NCBI RefSeq assembly: GCF_002087335.1
Contig: NZ_MWVJ01000096.1
Span: forward strand, 1-50,796
Reading direction: 5' to 3'
DNA from: Pseudophaeobacter leonis
GTDB taxonomy: Bacteria > Pseudomonadota > Alphaproteobacteria > Rhodobacterales > Rhodobacteraceae
DNA length: 50,796 nt
Shown here: positions 25,420 to 33,958 of the stretch, piece by piece
Layout: the number at the start of each line of letters is the position of its first letter
How positions within the stretch are numbered: the first letter of the stretch is position 1
Made by a program: the position numbers and the translations under genes
The notes under the pieces: model-generated
Database searches by the model: none
What the model was told of the DNA's origin: nothing
What the model saw: only the letters and a program-made list of their open reading frames with translations

Positions 25420-26184
25420 TTACAGACCCATTGCGGCCTTTACCTGATCCAGCACACCGGACAGCACTTCTGGATTGTCTTTGGCACTGGTTACCGCGCC
25501 GCTGAGCATGGTTTTTTGAACCGCGCCGAGGTCGGATTCGTTGATCATCTCGACCACCTTGTCCAGATCAAAGCCATCAAGGCTGAGGTACTGCGCCATC
25601 CCGGAAAGCGCATCGCCCGTGCCGGCCGCCGCATCACTTGCTGTGTCTGTCACCGCATCAGCCGTTGCCTTTGCAGCGTCGCTGGCAGCCTCTGTTGCAG
25701 TTTCAGCAACCGAAGTGGCTGTCTCAACTGCAGTCTCAGTGGCTGTGGTTGCCGCCGTGCTGGCCGCCTCTACTGCTGTATCAGTCACGCTCTGCGCCAC
25801 AGAGGCCGCACCACTGGCCAGATCAGACGCGCTGCTGGTGGCTTCATTTGCGGCCTCAACAGCATCGTTCACCGCGTCTGTGGCGGCGTCACTCACCTCT
25901 GCAGCCGCATTGGCAGCGGCTTCGTTCACATCGTCAACGGCAGCCTCAACTGCCTCTGTGGCTGTCTCAACCACAGAATCAACCGCTGTCTCTGTCTGGG
26001 CGGCGGCCTGGGTGGCGGCCTCTTCGACAGCCTCCTCCACGGGGGTTGCTTCGACGACAGGCTCTGGCGCGACTGGTGCGGGATCCACCACCACGGCAGG
26101 CGTTATTTCCTGCTGGCTCTGGACGTAAAAATAGCCTCCTGCGGCAACAATACCCAATCCCAAAATGACAATAATCGGCTTCAT
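25420..26184 (-). CDS. membrane-anchored Ala/Thr-rich amphipathic repeat protein
   Basis: A 254-residue protein I cannot assign to a named family. One N-terminal membrane helix (PIIVILGLGIVAAGGYFYV) is followed by a Pro/Val/Glu linker and about 130 residues dominated by Ala, Thr, Glu, Asp and Val with recurring AVETATE- or DAATDAV-like blocks. This predicts a long amphipathic helix like LEA or apolipoprotein repeats. A distinct C-terminal domain (about 200-254, from LSLDGFDLDKVVEMI) looks like a small helical bundle. Start 26184 is supported by GGAG; a longer frame to 26295 has no such support. It is probably exported and anchored in the inner membrane. A role in envelope stability or stress is a guess from composition. 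Confidence 0.7.
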   Translation of the reverse strand: MKPIIVILGLGIVAAGGYFYVQSQQEITPAVVVDPAPVAPEPVVEATPVEEAVEEAATQAAAQTETAVDSVVETATEAVEAAVDDVNEAAANAAAEVSDAATDAVNDAVEAANEATSSASDLASGAASVAQSVTDTAVEAASTAATTATETAVETATSVAETATEAASDAAKATADAVTDTASDAAAGTGDALSGMAQYLSLDGFDLDKVVEMINESDLGAVQKTMLSGAVTSAKDNPEVLSGVLDQVKAAMGL

Positions 26185-26479
26185 AACCCGTCTCCTTCGT
26201 TTGACCTGCTTCTGCGCGGCCTTGATGGCCCGGAGGTGCGCCCAGAACGACAACTTAACAAGGGGGAATATCGGGTTGCGAACCTCATCAGCCAAACCCC
26301 GCCTGTAGACTCAGCGCCCATTGGCAAGAGACGGCTTACAGCTCTATAGAACTGTGGCCACTGTCTAGCCTGGTCCTTGCTGATGACAAATTTAGCGCTC
26401 ATTGGGGGAAAACTTGGTTTCTTGCTCGCGAAAAGTGACAAAGGCGTCGGAAATCGACCCTGTTGGCCTCAGTTGCATC

Positions 26480-26508
26480 TTGAAACATTCCGTCCTTGCG
26501 TTTAAGTT
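26480..26508 (+). promoter_or_regulatory. candidate infC promoter
   Basis: TTGAAA (26480-26485), a 17-nt spacer and TAAGTT (26503-26508) lie 40 nt before the infC start. The -35 element is consensus, the -10 only moderate. The remainder of the 363-nt gap from 26185 shows nothing I recognise. Confidence 0.35.
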
Positions 26509-26547
26509 CCGGGATCGAAATTCGGCAATAATCAAAGGATCAAAGCC

Positions 26548-27096
26548 ATAGCCCGCAGACCTCATAATGCGCCGCCACAACGTGACACCGGCCCGCGCAC
26601 GAACGAAAAAATTCGCTCCTCCGAAATCCGCCTGATTGGCGCTGATGGCGAAAATGTCGGGGTCGTGCACCCTGCAAAGGCTATGGACATGGCAAATGAG
26701 GCCGGTCTTGATCTGGTTGAAATTTCGCCCAACGCGACCCCGCCTGTGTGCAAGATCATGGACTTCGGCAAGTTCAAGTACGAGCAGCAGAAGCGTGAAA
26801 GCGAAGCGCGCAAAAAGCAGAAGATCATTGAAGTCAAAGAGGTCAAATTCCGGCCCAACACTGACACCAATGACTATGACGTCAAAATGCGCAATGTGTT
26901 CAAGTTCCTGGAAACCGGCGACAAGGTAAAGATCACCCTGCGCTTCCGGGGCCGCGAGATGGCACACCAGAACCTGGGCCGTCAATTGCTGGAGCGCGTT
27001 GCCGAGGACGTCAAAGAGCTGGGTAAAGTAGAGAACATGCCCAAGATGGAAGGCCGCCAAATGGTCATGATGATCGGCCCGCTTCCCCAGAAATAA
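26548..27096 (+). CDS. infC: translation initiation factor IF-3 (AUA start)
   Basis: IF-3, which binds the 30S subunit, blocks premature 50S joining and proofreads the start codon. The N-domain includes [18 protein letters not shown] and the linker [23 protein letters not shown]; the C-domain includes [13 protein letters not shown]. No ATG, GTG or TTG occurs at the right place; the conserved start reads ATA-GCC-CGC-AGA (IARRPHN-type) at 26548, with AAAGGA 8 nt upstream. A rare start codon is typical of infC because IF-3 rejects non-AUG starts and so represses itself. With this start it has 182 residues; an ATG-based call at 26665 would lose about 39 conserved residues. A terminator lies 24 nt downstream. 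Confidence 0.93.
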   Translation: MARRPHNAPPQRDTGPRTNEKIRSSEIRLIGADGENVGVVHPAKAMDMANEAGLDLVEISPNATPPVCKIMDFGKFKYEQQKRESEARKKQKIIEVKEVKFRPNTDTNDYDVKMRNVFKFLETGDKVKITLRFRGREMAHQNLGRQLLERVAEDVKELGKVENMPKMEGRQMVMMIGPLPQK

Positions 27097-27120
27097 CGCC
27101 AAACCCTGTTTGGATGAAAG

Positions 27121-27153
27121 ACGCTCTGCCCTTCACCGGGCGGGGCGTTTTTT
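27121..27153 (+). terminator. infC terminator
   Basis: Stem ACGCTCTGCCC/GGGCGGGGCGT (two G-U pairs) with a six-base loop, followed by TTTTT. Confidence 0.85.
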
Positions 27154-27314
27154 GTTGCATGATGCCTTGCGGCTCGGCGCCTGCTGTCCGCCCGAATTTG
27201 CCAGTGCAGGATGGCCTTTGGCAGGGTGACTTGGCCGGGGGAAATGGCGGACTTGCTTGATCTTTGTGAAAGGGCGCATAAGGTTCCTGCGTCAGGCACA
27301 CAAGGGAGACAGCC

Positions 27315-27916
27315 ATGTGGGAAGAACGTTTCGCCGCCACCAACGCCTATGTTTTTGGCACAGAGCCCGCGCGTTTTCTGCGAGAGCACTGCGCCTATCT
27401 GGAGGCAGGTCAAAAGGCTCTATCGATCGCTGACGGCGAGGGCCGCAACTCGGTCTATCTGGCTGAACAAGGCCTTGAGGTCACAGCGCTTGAGTTTGCC
27501 CCATCGGCCATTGCCAAAGCGCGGGATCTGGCCCGGCGACGCGGTGCACGGTAGAGTACCGCGCCTGCAATCTTCTGACCGAGGACTGGGCTGAACCAGA
27601 CGAATACGATCTGATTGCGGCGATTTTTGTGCAGTTTACCGGGCCCGAGGGACGGGCGCGACTATTCGACGGCATGCGGCGTAGCTGCAAGCGTGGAGGC
27701 CTAGTCTGCATCCACGGCTATACCCCAAAACAGCTGGAATTTGGCACCGGTGGCCCTCCGTTTGCCGAAAATATGTATACCGAGTCGCAGATACGCGCTG
27801 ATTTTGCCGGTTGGGACACTCTGGAGTGCCGTACCTATGAACGCGAGGTGCAGGAAGGGCGCGGACACTCCGGCATGTCGGCACTGATAGATTTTGTTGC
27901 CCGCAAACCCACCTGA
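27315..27916 (+). CDS. class I SAM-dependent methyltransferase (apparent frameshift)
   Basis: A small methyltransferase of about 200 residues. Motif I is LSIADGEGRNSVYLAEQG; the next acidic position is LEVTALEFAPSAI; DLIAAIFVQFT is motif IV. The C-terminal part, with GMRRSCKRGGLVCIHGYTP, resembles the TehB-like or thiol/tellurite methyltransferase group. The frame breaks near 27546 (a base is missing between RRRG and TVEYRAC). The substrate cannot be predicted. An ATG at 27315 with GGGAGA upstream is the likely start. It is a single-gene unit downstream of infC. Confidence 0.8.
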
Positions 27917-28056
27917 CCCACCTGCCCCCCTACGACACTTCCGGCAACATCCGGCACCACAACTTCCATCAATTACAAATAAAAGGCACGGCAGCTTTGG
28001 GCTTGCTTTAACTTCTTCTTGCTATTGCTTCAGGCGGAAACAAAAGGGACGGTTAA

Positions 28057-28668
28057 ATGCAAAGTCTGACTGATATTCAAAGCGCGGCCTTCCTGGCTAT
28101 TGGTCCTTCGCGGATCGCGGCACTCTCCCTGATTGTTCTCAGAAGCCGGGAAGACAGCGACGAGGCCCGGACAGCGCGGCAACTCTCGGCGGATCGCATA
28201 ACAGCTGCGCATGAAATGCTTCGCAGCAAACTGCCCGAGATGCTCGAGGCCAGCGATCACAGCTTTCCCAAGACCCTTGAAGATCAGCGTCTGGCCTGCC
28301 TAAAGGCGATTACCCCCCTGGTCGCCTCGCTGGAAGATCCCAGTAAAGCACAGGAAACTAGCTTTGCGGATCACAGCCTCTACCAGTTGGAGCCGCTGGT
28401 CTCACGGTTTCTGGAAGACATGACCGCAGATCTTCTCGACAATCAAAACAAGCTGGAAATTCAACGGCAGGAAGACATTCTGAAAGCCATCGCAAATGCA
28501 GAAGGCGTCGGCAAAAACATCCAGCTCATCGCCTTCAATGCCTCGATCGAAGCGGCGCGCATCGGTGATCTCGGTAAGGGGTTTACGGTCATTGCCAATG
28601 AAATCCGCGAGCTTTCTGGCAAAACGCAGCTGATGCTCAACAATATTTCAGACCTGTTGCGCACTTAA
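28057..28668 (+). CDS. minimal MCP-like signalling protein
   Basis: A 203-residue soluble protein ending in a methyl-accepting chemotaxis-type tip: KNIQLIAFNASIEAARIGDLGKGFTVIANEIRELSGKTQ (residues about 153-191, shown here as one interrupted motif: IQLIAFNASIEAAR, then GKGFTVIANEIREL). This is the hairpin tip that contacts CheA/CheW. The usual transmembrane segments, HAMP domain and long C-terminal helix are absent; the protein ends about 12 residues after the tip segment. The N-terminal 130 residues are helical and acidic with no recognised domain. It may be a CheA adaptor, a decoy or a membrane-independent sensor. AGGGAC precedes ATG 28057, and a terminator lies just downstream. Confidence 0.75.
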   Translation: MQSLTDIQSAAFLAIGPSRIAALSLIVLRSREDSDEARTARQLSADRITAAHEMLRSKLPEMLEASDHSFPKTLEDQRLACLKAITPLVASLEDPSKAQETSFADHSLYQLEPLVSRFLEDMTADLLDNQNKLEIQRQEDILKAIANAEGVGKNIQLIAFNASIEAARIGDLGKGFTVIANEIRELSGKTQLMLNNISDLLRT

Positions 28669-28693
28669 CAGCTCTGCCTCAAAAACCTGTCGT

Positions 28694-28727
28694 AAAAAAC
28701 AGGCAGGGAATCGCCCCGCCTGTTTTT
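28694..28727 (+). terminator. terminator after the MCP-like gene
   Basis: Stem AAAAACAGGC/GCCTGTTTTT with an inner GGG/CCC, ending in a T run; it could also serve coxM arriving from the opposite strand. Confidence 0.85.
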
Positions 28728-28802
28728 GCATTTCACCCCCGCCTGCCCGCCTGTATTTGCTGTTTCAAACAGGGAGGCCTCAGGGGTCTCTGTAGGGGCC
28801 GT

Positions 28803-29590
28803 TCAGGCTGCGGCGGCAACCGCCCGCTTTGTCAGCACCCCGATCAGATGGGCACGGTAGGCTTTGGAGCCGTGGATATCCGCCATCATGCCATCGGCAT
28901 CAACCGACAGCCCCTCCAGCGCATCCCCACTGAAATTGGCGCTCAGCGCCGCTTCGGCCTCGCTCCAGCGGAACACCCCATCTTCGGAGGCCCCGGTGAC
29001 GGCAACCCGCACGCCATCGGCGTATTTGGCGACAAAGACCCCCACCAGCGCAAAGCGCGAGGCGGGCTGCACGAACTTTTGATAGTTCGCAACCTCTGGC
29101 ACCGGCAGGCGCACCTGGGTGACGATCTCGCCCTCTTCCAGCGCCGTGGTGAACAGACCATCGAAATAGTCATCCGCTTTGATCTCGCGGGCATTGGTGA
29201 CAATGGTTGCCCCACTGGCCAGCGCCGCTGCCGGATAGCAGGCCGCCGGGTCGTTATTGGCCAGAGAGCCGCCAATAGTGCCACGATTGCGCACTGCCGG
29301 ATCGCCAATATTGCCTGCCAGGGCCGCCAGCGAGGGTACGAGCCAGCCGCCTCAGCCGCCACGGTGCCATGCGGGGTGCCACCGCCAATGGCAAGCACGC
29401 CAGCCTCCAGGCTGATGCCCCGCATCTCGGCAATGTCGCTCAGCGAGACCAGCTTGGAGGGGCTTGCCAGACGCTGCTTCAGCGTCGGGATCAGGGTTTG
29501 ACCACCGCCCAGCGCCTGGGCCTCGTCATCCCCCAGAGCTGCCACCGCATCGGCGATGCTGGTGGGTTTTTCGACATCGAAATTATACAT
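28803..29590 (-). CDS. coxM: CO dehydrogenase-type FAD subunit CoxM (apparent frameshift)
   Basis: The flavoprotein subunit of a xanthine-oxidase-family molybdenum hydroxylase. The FAD motif ALGGGQTLIPTLKQRLASP and the second FAD segment RNRGTIGGSLANNDPAACYPA are present. The frame breaks at 29334-29336 (plus-strand run of G one short); repair links AGSYPS to LAALAGNIGDPAVRNRG and gives 262 residues, a normal length. Start 29590 (MYNFDVEKP) has GGAAGGA upstream. It is the last gene of the S-L-M order that characterises form II enzymes. Confidence 0.88.
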
Positions 29591-29685
29591 TCCGCTTTTC
29601 CTTCCCAAAGATCTGTACAGGCTGTGCCGCCAGACCCCTTGATAGAGTTGAGCAATGCACCGGGGGCAGTTGCCCCCAGGCCAAG

Positions 29686-32064
29686 TTATTCATTCATCGC
29701 CGACCAGACGCGCGACGGGCTCAGAGGCATGTCCACATGGGTGATGTCCTTGCCCATGGAGCGCAGGGCATCAACAACCGCATTGACCACCGCAGGCGGT
29801 GAGCCAATTGCACCTGCCTCACCGCAGCCCTTTACCCCCAGGGGGTTGTGGGTGCAGGGCGTCTGACAAGAATGATCCACGTCATAGAACGGCACATCAT
29901 CGGCCCGCGGCATGGCGTAGTCCATATACGAGGCCGACAGAAGCTGCCCCTCCTCGTTATAGACGGCCGCCTCAAGCAGCGCCTGACCAATGCCCTGGCC
30001 AATGCCACCATGCACCTGACCATCAACGATCATCGGGTTCACCACATTGCCAAAGTCATCTGCTGCGGCAAACCGCTCAATGCTGACCTTGGCAATGTCC
30101 GGGTCCAGTTCCACCTCGCAGGCATAGGCGCCCGAAGGATAGGTAACGTTGGCCGGATCATAGAACGCGGTTTCTTCCAGGCCCGGCTCGATATCCTCAA
30201 GCGGGTAGTTGTGCGGCACATAGGCGGCGAGAGTTACATCTCCCCAGGCCACGGATTTATCCGTGCCCGCAACACTGAAGGCGCCATCCTTCAGCTCGAT
30301 ATCAGCCTCGGCGGCCTCCATCAGGTGGGCTGCGATCTTCTTGGCCTTGGCGATGATTTTCTCGGTCGCACGCACCATGGCAGGGCCCCCAACCGCCAGC
30401 GACCGTGAGCCATAGGTGCCCATACCCATTGGGGTGTTGGCCGTGTCACCATGCACGATCTCAACCATGCTCTCGTCGATGCCGATCATATCTGCGATCA
30501 CCTGCGGAAACGAGGTCTCATGGCCCTGACCATGGCTGTGAGAGCCCGTCATCACCACCAGACCACCGGTGGCATTGACCCGCACAGTGGCGCTTTCATA
30601 AAGGCCCGCACGCGCGCCCAGCTGCCCCACGAGGTTACTGGGAGCAATGCCGCGGGCCTCGATATAGCAGTTCACACCGAGACCACGCACCTTGCCTTTG
30701 GCCTCGCTGGCCGCGCGACGGGCAGCAAAGCCCTTGAGATCCGCAATCTCTTCCAGCTTGTCCATGGTGGCGTTGTAATCACCAGTGTCATATTCCACCG
30801 CCACGGGCGTGGCATAGGGGAATTCGGTGATAAAATTCTGCCGCCGCAGCGCAATCGGATCAACACCCAGCTCTCGCGCGGCTTTGTCCACGACGCGCTC
30901 CAGCTGATAGGTGGCCTCGGGGCGTCCGGCACCACGATAGGCATCCACCGGTACGGTGTTGGTAAAGACCGCTTTGACGTTCACATAGATCAGCGGTGTT
31001 TTGTAATTCCCCGCCATCAATGTGCCATGCAGCCAGGTCGGAACCGAAGGCGCAAAGGTCGAAAGATACGCCCCCATATTGGCATAGGTATCGGTGCGCA
31101 GCGCGGTAAAGTTGTTACCCGCATCCAGCGCCAGCTGAATGGTCGAGACATGGTCACGACCATGGGCATCGGTGATAAAGGCCTCGGAACGGCTGGAGGT
31201 CCATTTCACCGCCCGGTTCAGCGCCTTGGCTGCAAAGGTACAAAAGGCTTCTTCCGCGTAGTGAAAGATCTTGGTGCCAAAACCGCCACCCACATCGGGG
31301 GCAATCACGCGCAGCTTGTGCTCTGGGATACCCAGCACAAAGGCCCCCATCAAAAGCCGGATCACATGCGGGTTCTGCGAGGTGGTATAAAGCGTGCTGT
31401 CACCGGTGGAGCGGTTAAAATCGCCAACGGCCACACGTGGCTCCATCGGGTTGGCGATGAGACGGTTGTTCACCAGTTCCAGCGTGGTCACATGCGCCGC
31501 ATTGGCAAAGGCCTCTTCGACAGCGGGTTTGTTTTCCTCAACAAATCCCCAGTCGATGAAAAGGTTTGACGTCAGATCGTCATGGACCTTGGTTGCGCCC
31601 TCTTTGACGGCCTCTTTCATATCGATGACGGCTGGCAGCTCTTCAATATCCAGCTCAATCGCCTCGGCCGCATCGCGCGCCTGTTCCGGCGTGTCCGCAA
31701 CAACTGCCGCGATGGCATCGCCAACATAGCGCACCTTGCCCTGCGCCAGAACCGGATGGGCCGGCTCCTGCATGACTTCGCCGTGTTTGTCGGTAATCTG
31801 CCAGCCACAGGGGATGCCACCTACGCCTTCAAAATCGGCGCCGGTGAAAATCCGGACCACGCCGGGCATGGCGGATGCTGCTGTGGTGTCGACGGAACTG
31901 AGCCTGCCATGGGCCATATCCGAGCGCAGGAAATGCACATAGGCCTGTCCGCGCAGATTGATATCATCGGTGTAATTACCGTTTCCTGACAGGAAACGTA
32001 CGTCCTCGCGCCGTTTCGGGCTGGCGCCGATGCCACTTTCAATTGGGCCACTATCTTTTGGCAT
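29686..32064 (-). CDS. coxL: form II CO dehydrogenase-type molybdopterin subunit CoxL
   Basis: The 792-residue large subunit, which binds the molybdopterin-cytosine-dinucleotide cofactor. The active-site loop reads AYRGAGR (375-381). That is the form II signature; the bona fide CO-oxidising form I has AYxCSFR with a catalytic cysteine. Other cofactor motifs are VGGGFGTK (258-265), GSHSHGQGHETSF and the catalytic Glu region GCGEAGAIG (E749). The frame is intact over 2.4 kb. Gene order S-L-M also indicates form II. Whether form II enzymes oxidise CO at meaningful rates is disputed, so another hydroxylation substrate is possible. Confidence 0.93.
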   Translation of the reverse strand: MPKDSGPIESGIGASPKRREDVRFLSGNGNYTDDINLRGQAYVHFLRSDMAHGRLSSVDTTAASAMPGVVRIFTGADFEGVGGIPCGWQITDKHGEVMQEPAHPVLAQGKVRYVGDAIAAVVADTPEQARDAAEAIELDIEELPAVIDMKEAVKEGATKVHDDLTSNLFIDWGFVEENKPAVEEAFANAAHVTTLELVNNRLIANPMEPRVAVGDFNRSTGDSTLYTTSQNPHVIRLLMGAFVLGIPEHKLRVIAPDVGGGFGTKIFHYAEEAFCTFAAKALNRAVKWTSSRSEAFITDAHGRDHVSTIQLALDAGNNFTALRTDTYANMGAYLSTFAPSVPTWLHGTLMAGNYKTPLIYVNVKAVFTNTVPVDAYRGAGRPEATYQLERVVDKAARELGVDPIALRRQNFITEFPYATPVAVEYDTGDYNATMDKLEEIADLKGFAARRAASEAKGKVRGLGVNCYIEARGIAPSNLVGQLGARAGLYESATVRVNATGGLVVMTGSHSHGQGHETSFPQVIADMIGIDESMVEIVHGDTANTPMGMGTYGSRSLAVGGPAMVRATEKIIAKAKKIAAHLMEAAEADIELKDGAFSVAGTDKSVAWGDVTLAAYVPHNYPLEDIEPGLEETAFYDPANVTYPSGAYACEVELDPDIAKVSIERFAAADDFGNVVNPMIVDGQVHGGIGQGIGQALLEAAVYNEEGQLLSASYMDYAMPRADDVPFYDVDHSCQTPCTHNPLGVKGCGEAGAIGSPPAVVNAVVDALRSMGKDITHVDMPLSPSRVWSAMNE

Positions 32065-32185
32065 ATTTCAAATCTCCTCCCTGGAGGGTGCGGATTTGGG
32101 CGCACCTCTTGGTTATGCAGTTTGATCTTTGCTTTTTGATTTCTACATGGGCCGCGCCTCCCTGCGGCGGCCCAGGAGACGCGCC

Positions 32186-32670
32186 TTATTCGGCCGCGAT
32201 AGCCGAGACGTCCTGACCGGACGCCGCCAAGATTGACTTGACGATATTATGGTAGCCGGTGCAGCGGCAGATATTGCCTTCGAGATACTCGCGGATCTCT
32301 TGCTCGCTTGGCTTGGGGTTGTCTTTCAGCAAAGCTGTCGCTGACATCACCATGCCTGGCGTGCAAAAGCCGCACTGCAAACCGTGATGGTCCTGAAACG
32401 CCTGCTGCACCGTGTGAGGGTTCCATCCGCAGAGGCCTGGCCCTCGATGGTTGCAACCTCAGCACCTTCGGCCTCGACGGCCAGCATGGTGCAGGATTTC
32501 ACGGCAACGCCGTTGACATGCACAACACAGGCACCGCACTGGCTGGTATCGCAGCCCACATGTGTCCCGGTGAGTTCAAGCTCTTCGCGCAGGAATGACG
32601 AGAGCAGCGTACGGCCCTCCGCCTCACCGCTCGCGGTCTTGCCGTTCACGGTCATTGTGACCTTGGTCAT
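32186..32670 (-). CDS. coxS: CO dehydrogenase-type 2Fe-2S subunit CoxS (apparent frameshift)
   Basis: The small iron-sulfur subunit, 161 residues after repair. It carries the plant-ferredoxin-type cluster ([15 protein letters not shown] and the later C of VKSC) and the second cluster fold ([13 protein letters not shown] and [12 protein letters not shown]). The frame breaks at about 32416, where a missing base separates DGTLH from [11 protein letters not shown]. Start 32670 is preceded by GGAGG. It is first in the S-L-M block, after a 268-nt gap that must hold the promoter for the three structural genes. Confidence 0.9.
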
Positions 32671-32938
32671 GAATTCCTCCCATTTGCTACTTTTTATTGG
32701 CTGAGGGAAGTTAAGCACGGGATTGCGCTGTCGCGAACCCCTAGAAACGCTCCGTTACAAACATTTTTACGACTTGGCAAAATTCTGCCCTCTCAGTGGC
32801 CACTGCATGCCACCTGCCCGCGCCCTGAATTCGCCCTGAACGCCTGCGACTAAAGTCTAAGCCCCTCTTATGTCCTGAATTCCCCCTGACGGGGTCGCAA
32901 GAAAACAGGACCTGACCTTTTACGGGCCACTTGCGGGC

Positions 32939-33958
32939 CTATTGCGGGCGCGGTGGCATCGGGCGGGTTGGAATTTCCTTGAGCAAGCCGCCAATCCCCA
33001 TGGCCGCAATGTCTTCGCTTGTCACGGTGCGACCGCAGAGCAGCCGCTCGAGCACCCAATCGGCGCCATTCAACGCCGGGGAGCGGGCACAACCCGGCAG
33101 GCCCACCACCGGCTTGCCGTGAAGCTCTCCCAGAAACAGCAGATTGCCGGGATCCACCGGCATGCAAAATCGCGTCACATGACCACCGGCCTGGCGCAGC
33201 GCCTGAGGGGCCACATCACAAGGGTCAGAGGTGGCTGACCCGGTCAGGATCAGCAAAACCTCTCCCGGGCCCCCCTCTAAGGCCGCCGCGAGTTCTGCTT
33301 CGCGGTGCCGCCCCACAACGCGGTCGCTCAACTGCATCCCCATGCGATGAAGCCGCCCGGCCATGGCGCGCCGCCCCTTGTCCGGGGGCGTTGCCGCAGA
33401 AACCCGCGTCTCGATAAGACTGGCGGTGGCAAACACCGGCGGCAAAACGCGCAGGGCCCCGGCAACACCGGAGGCCGCGCGCGCCAGGGCCTCGGCTGGC
33501 ACGCCATAGGCAATGATCTTGATGGTCGCGATCATCCCATCGGCATCCACCCGATGATTATCCGCTACGGTGGCAATGGTGATCATGGGATCCACCGCAT
33601 TCAGCGCCTCAAGGGCTGCGCGATCCAGTGTAACCAGTCCCGCGCCCAGCGCATAGAGATTGACCCGCCCGGCGCCGGCGCCGGAAATCCGCAGGCCCTG
33701 CCCGGCCTCATCCGGCACAATCGCGCGCGCCAGCTGCAGTGCCGCTGCGTCCTCATGCAGATCGCCCGCCTCAAGGCGTGCCACGGTGATCTGCTGGTGG
33801 CCTTCGGCCGCCAGATCCGTCAGCTGCGCCGGCGTCAGCCAGGTTCCCTTGGCAATACGATAGGTGTTTTGCGCCTCAGAGCCGGAGCGTCGGGCCTGCA
33901 TCGAATGGGCCAGAATGGCGCCCTCAGCCGCAAGGACCGGAACCAAACCAAACTTCAT
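32939..33958 (-). CDS. molybdopterin-binding (MoCF/MogA-MoeA-type) protein
   Basis: A 339-residue protein with a MoCF-like molybdopterin-binding domain in the C-terminal half. The segment LLILTGSATSDPCDVAPQAL and the GLPGCARSPALNG turn correspond to the TGG and GxPG positions of the fold. The N-terminal half begins MKFGLVPVLAAEGAILAHS, as in proteins found beside xdhC. Longer homologues carry an additional C-terminal nucleotidyltransferase domain; here the protein ends after PTRPMPPRPQ. The start overlaps the xdhC stop (ATGA), so the two are translationally coupled. It is probably involved in cofactor insertion or modification for CoxL. Confidence 0.82.
   Translation of the reverse strand: MKFGLVPVLAAEGAILAHSMQARRSGSEAQNTYRIAKGTWLTPAQLTDLAAEGHQQITVARLEAGDLHEDAAALQLARAIVPDEAGQGLRISGAGAGRVNLYALGAGLVTLDRAALEALNAVDPMITIATVADNHRVDADGMIATIKIIAYGVPAEALARAASGVAGALRVLPPVFATASLIETRVSAATPPDKGRRAMAGRLHRMGMQLSDRVVGRHREAELAAALEGGPGEVLLILTGSATSDPCDVAPQALRQAGGHVTRFCMPVDPGNLLFLGELHGKPVVGLPGCARSPALNGADWVLERLLCGRTVTSEDIAAMGIGGLLKEIPTRPMPPRPQ

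Noticed and set aside
25351..26349. Cys/Ser/Gly-rich plus-strand frame opposite the Ala-rich protein
   Set aside because: Its composition is the complement of the Ala/Thr-rich coding repeats. The minus-strand frame has a signal anchor, GGAG and a sensible C-terminal domain, so that one is real.
30451..31569. Long plus-strand frame antisense to coxL
   Set aside because: It mirrors a conserved 2.4-kb gene, has His/Arg/Gln-rich composition typical of antisense frames, and lacks a ribosome binding site.
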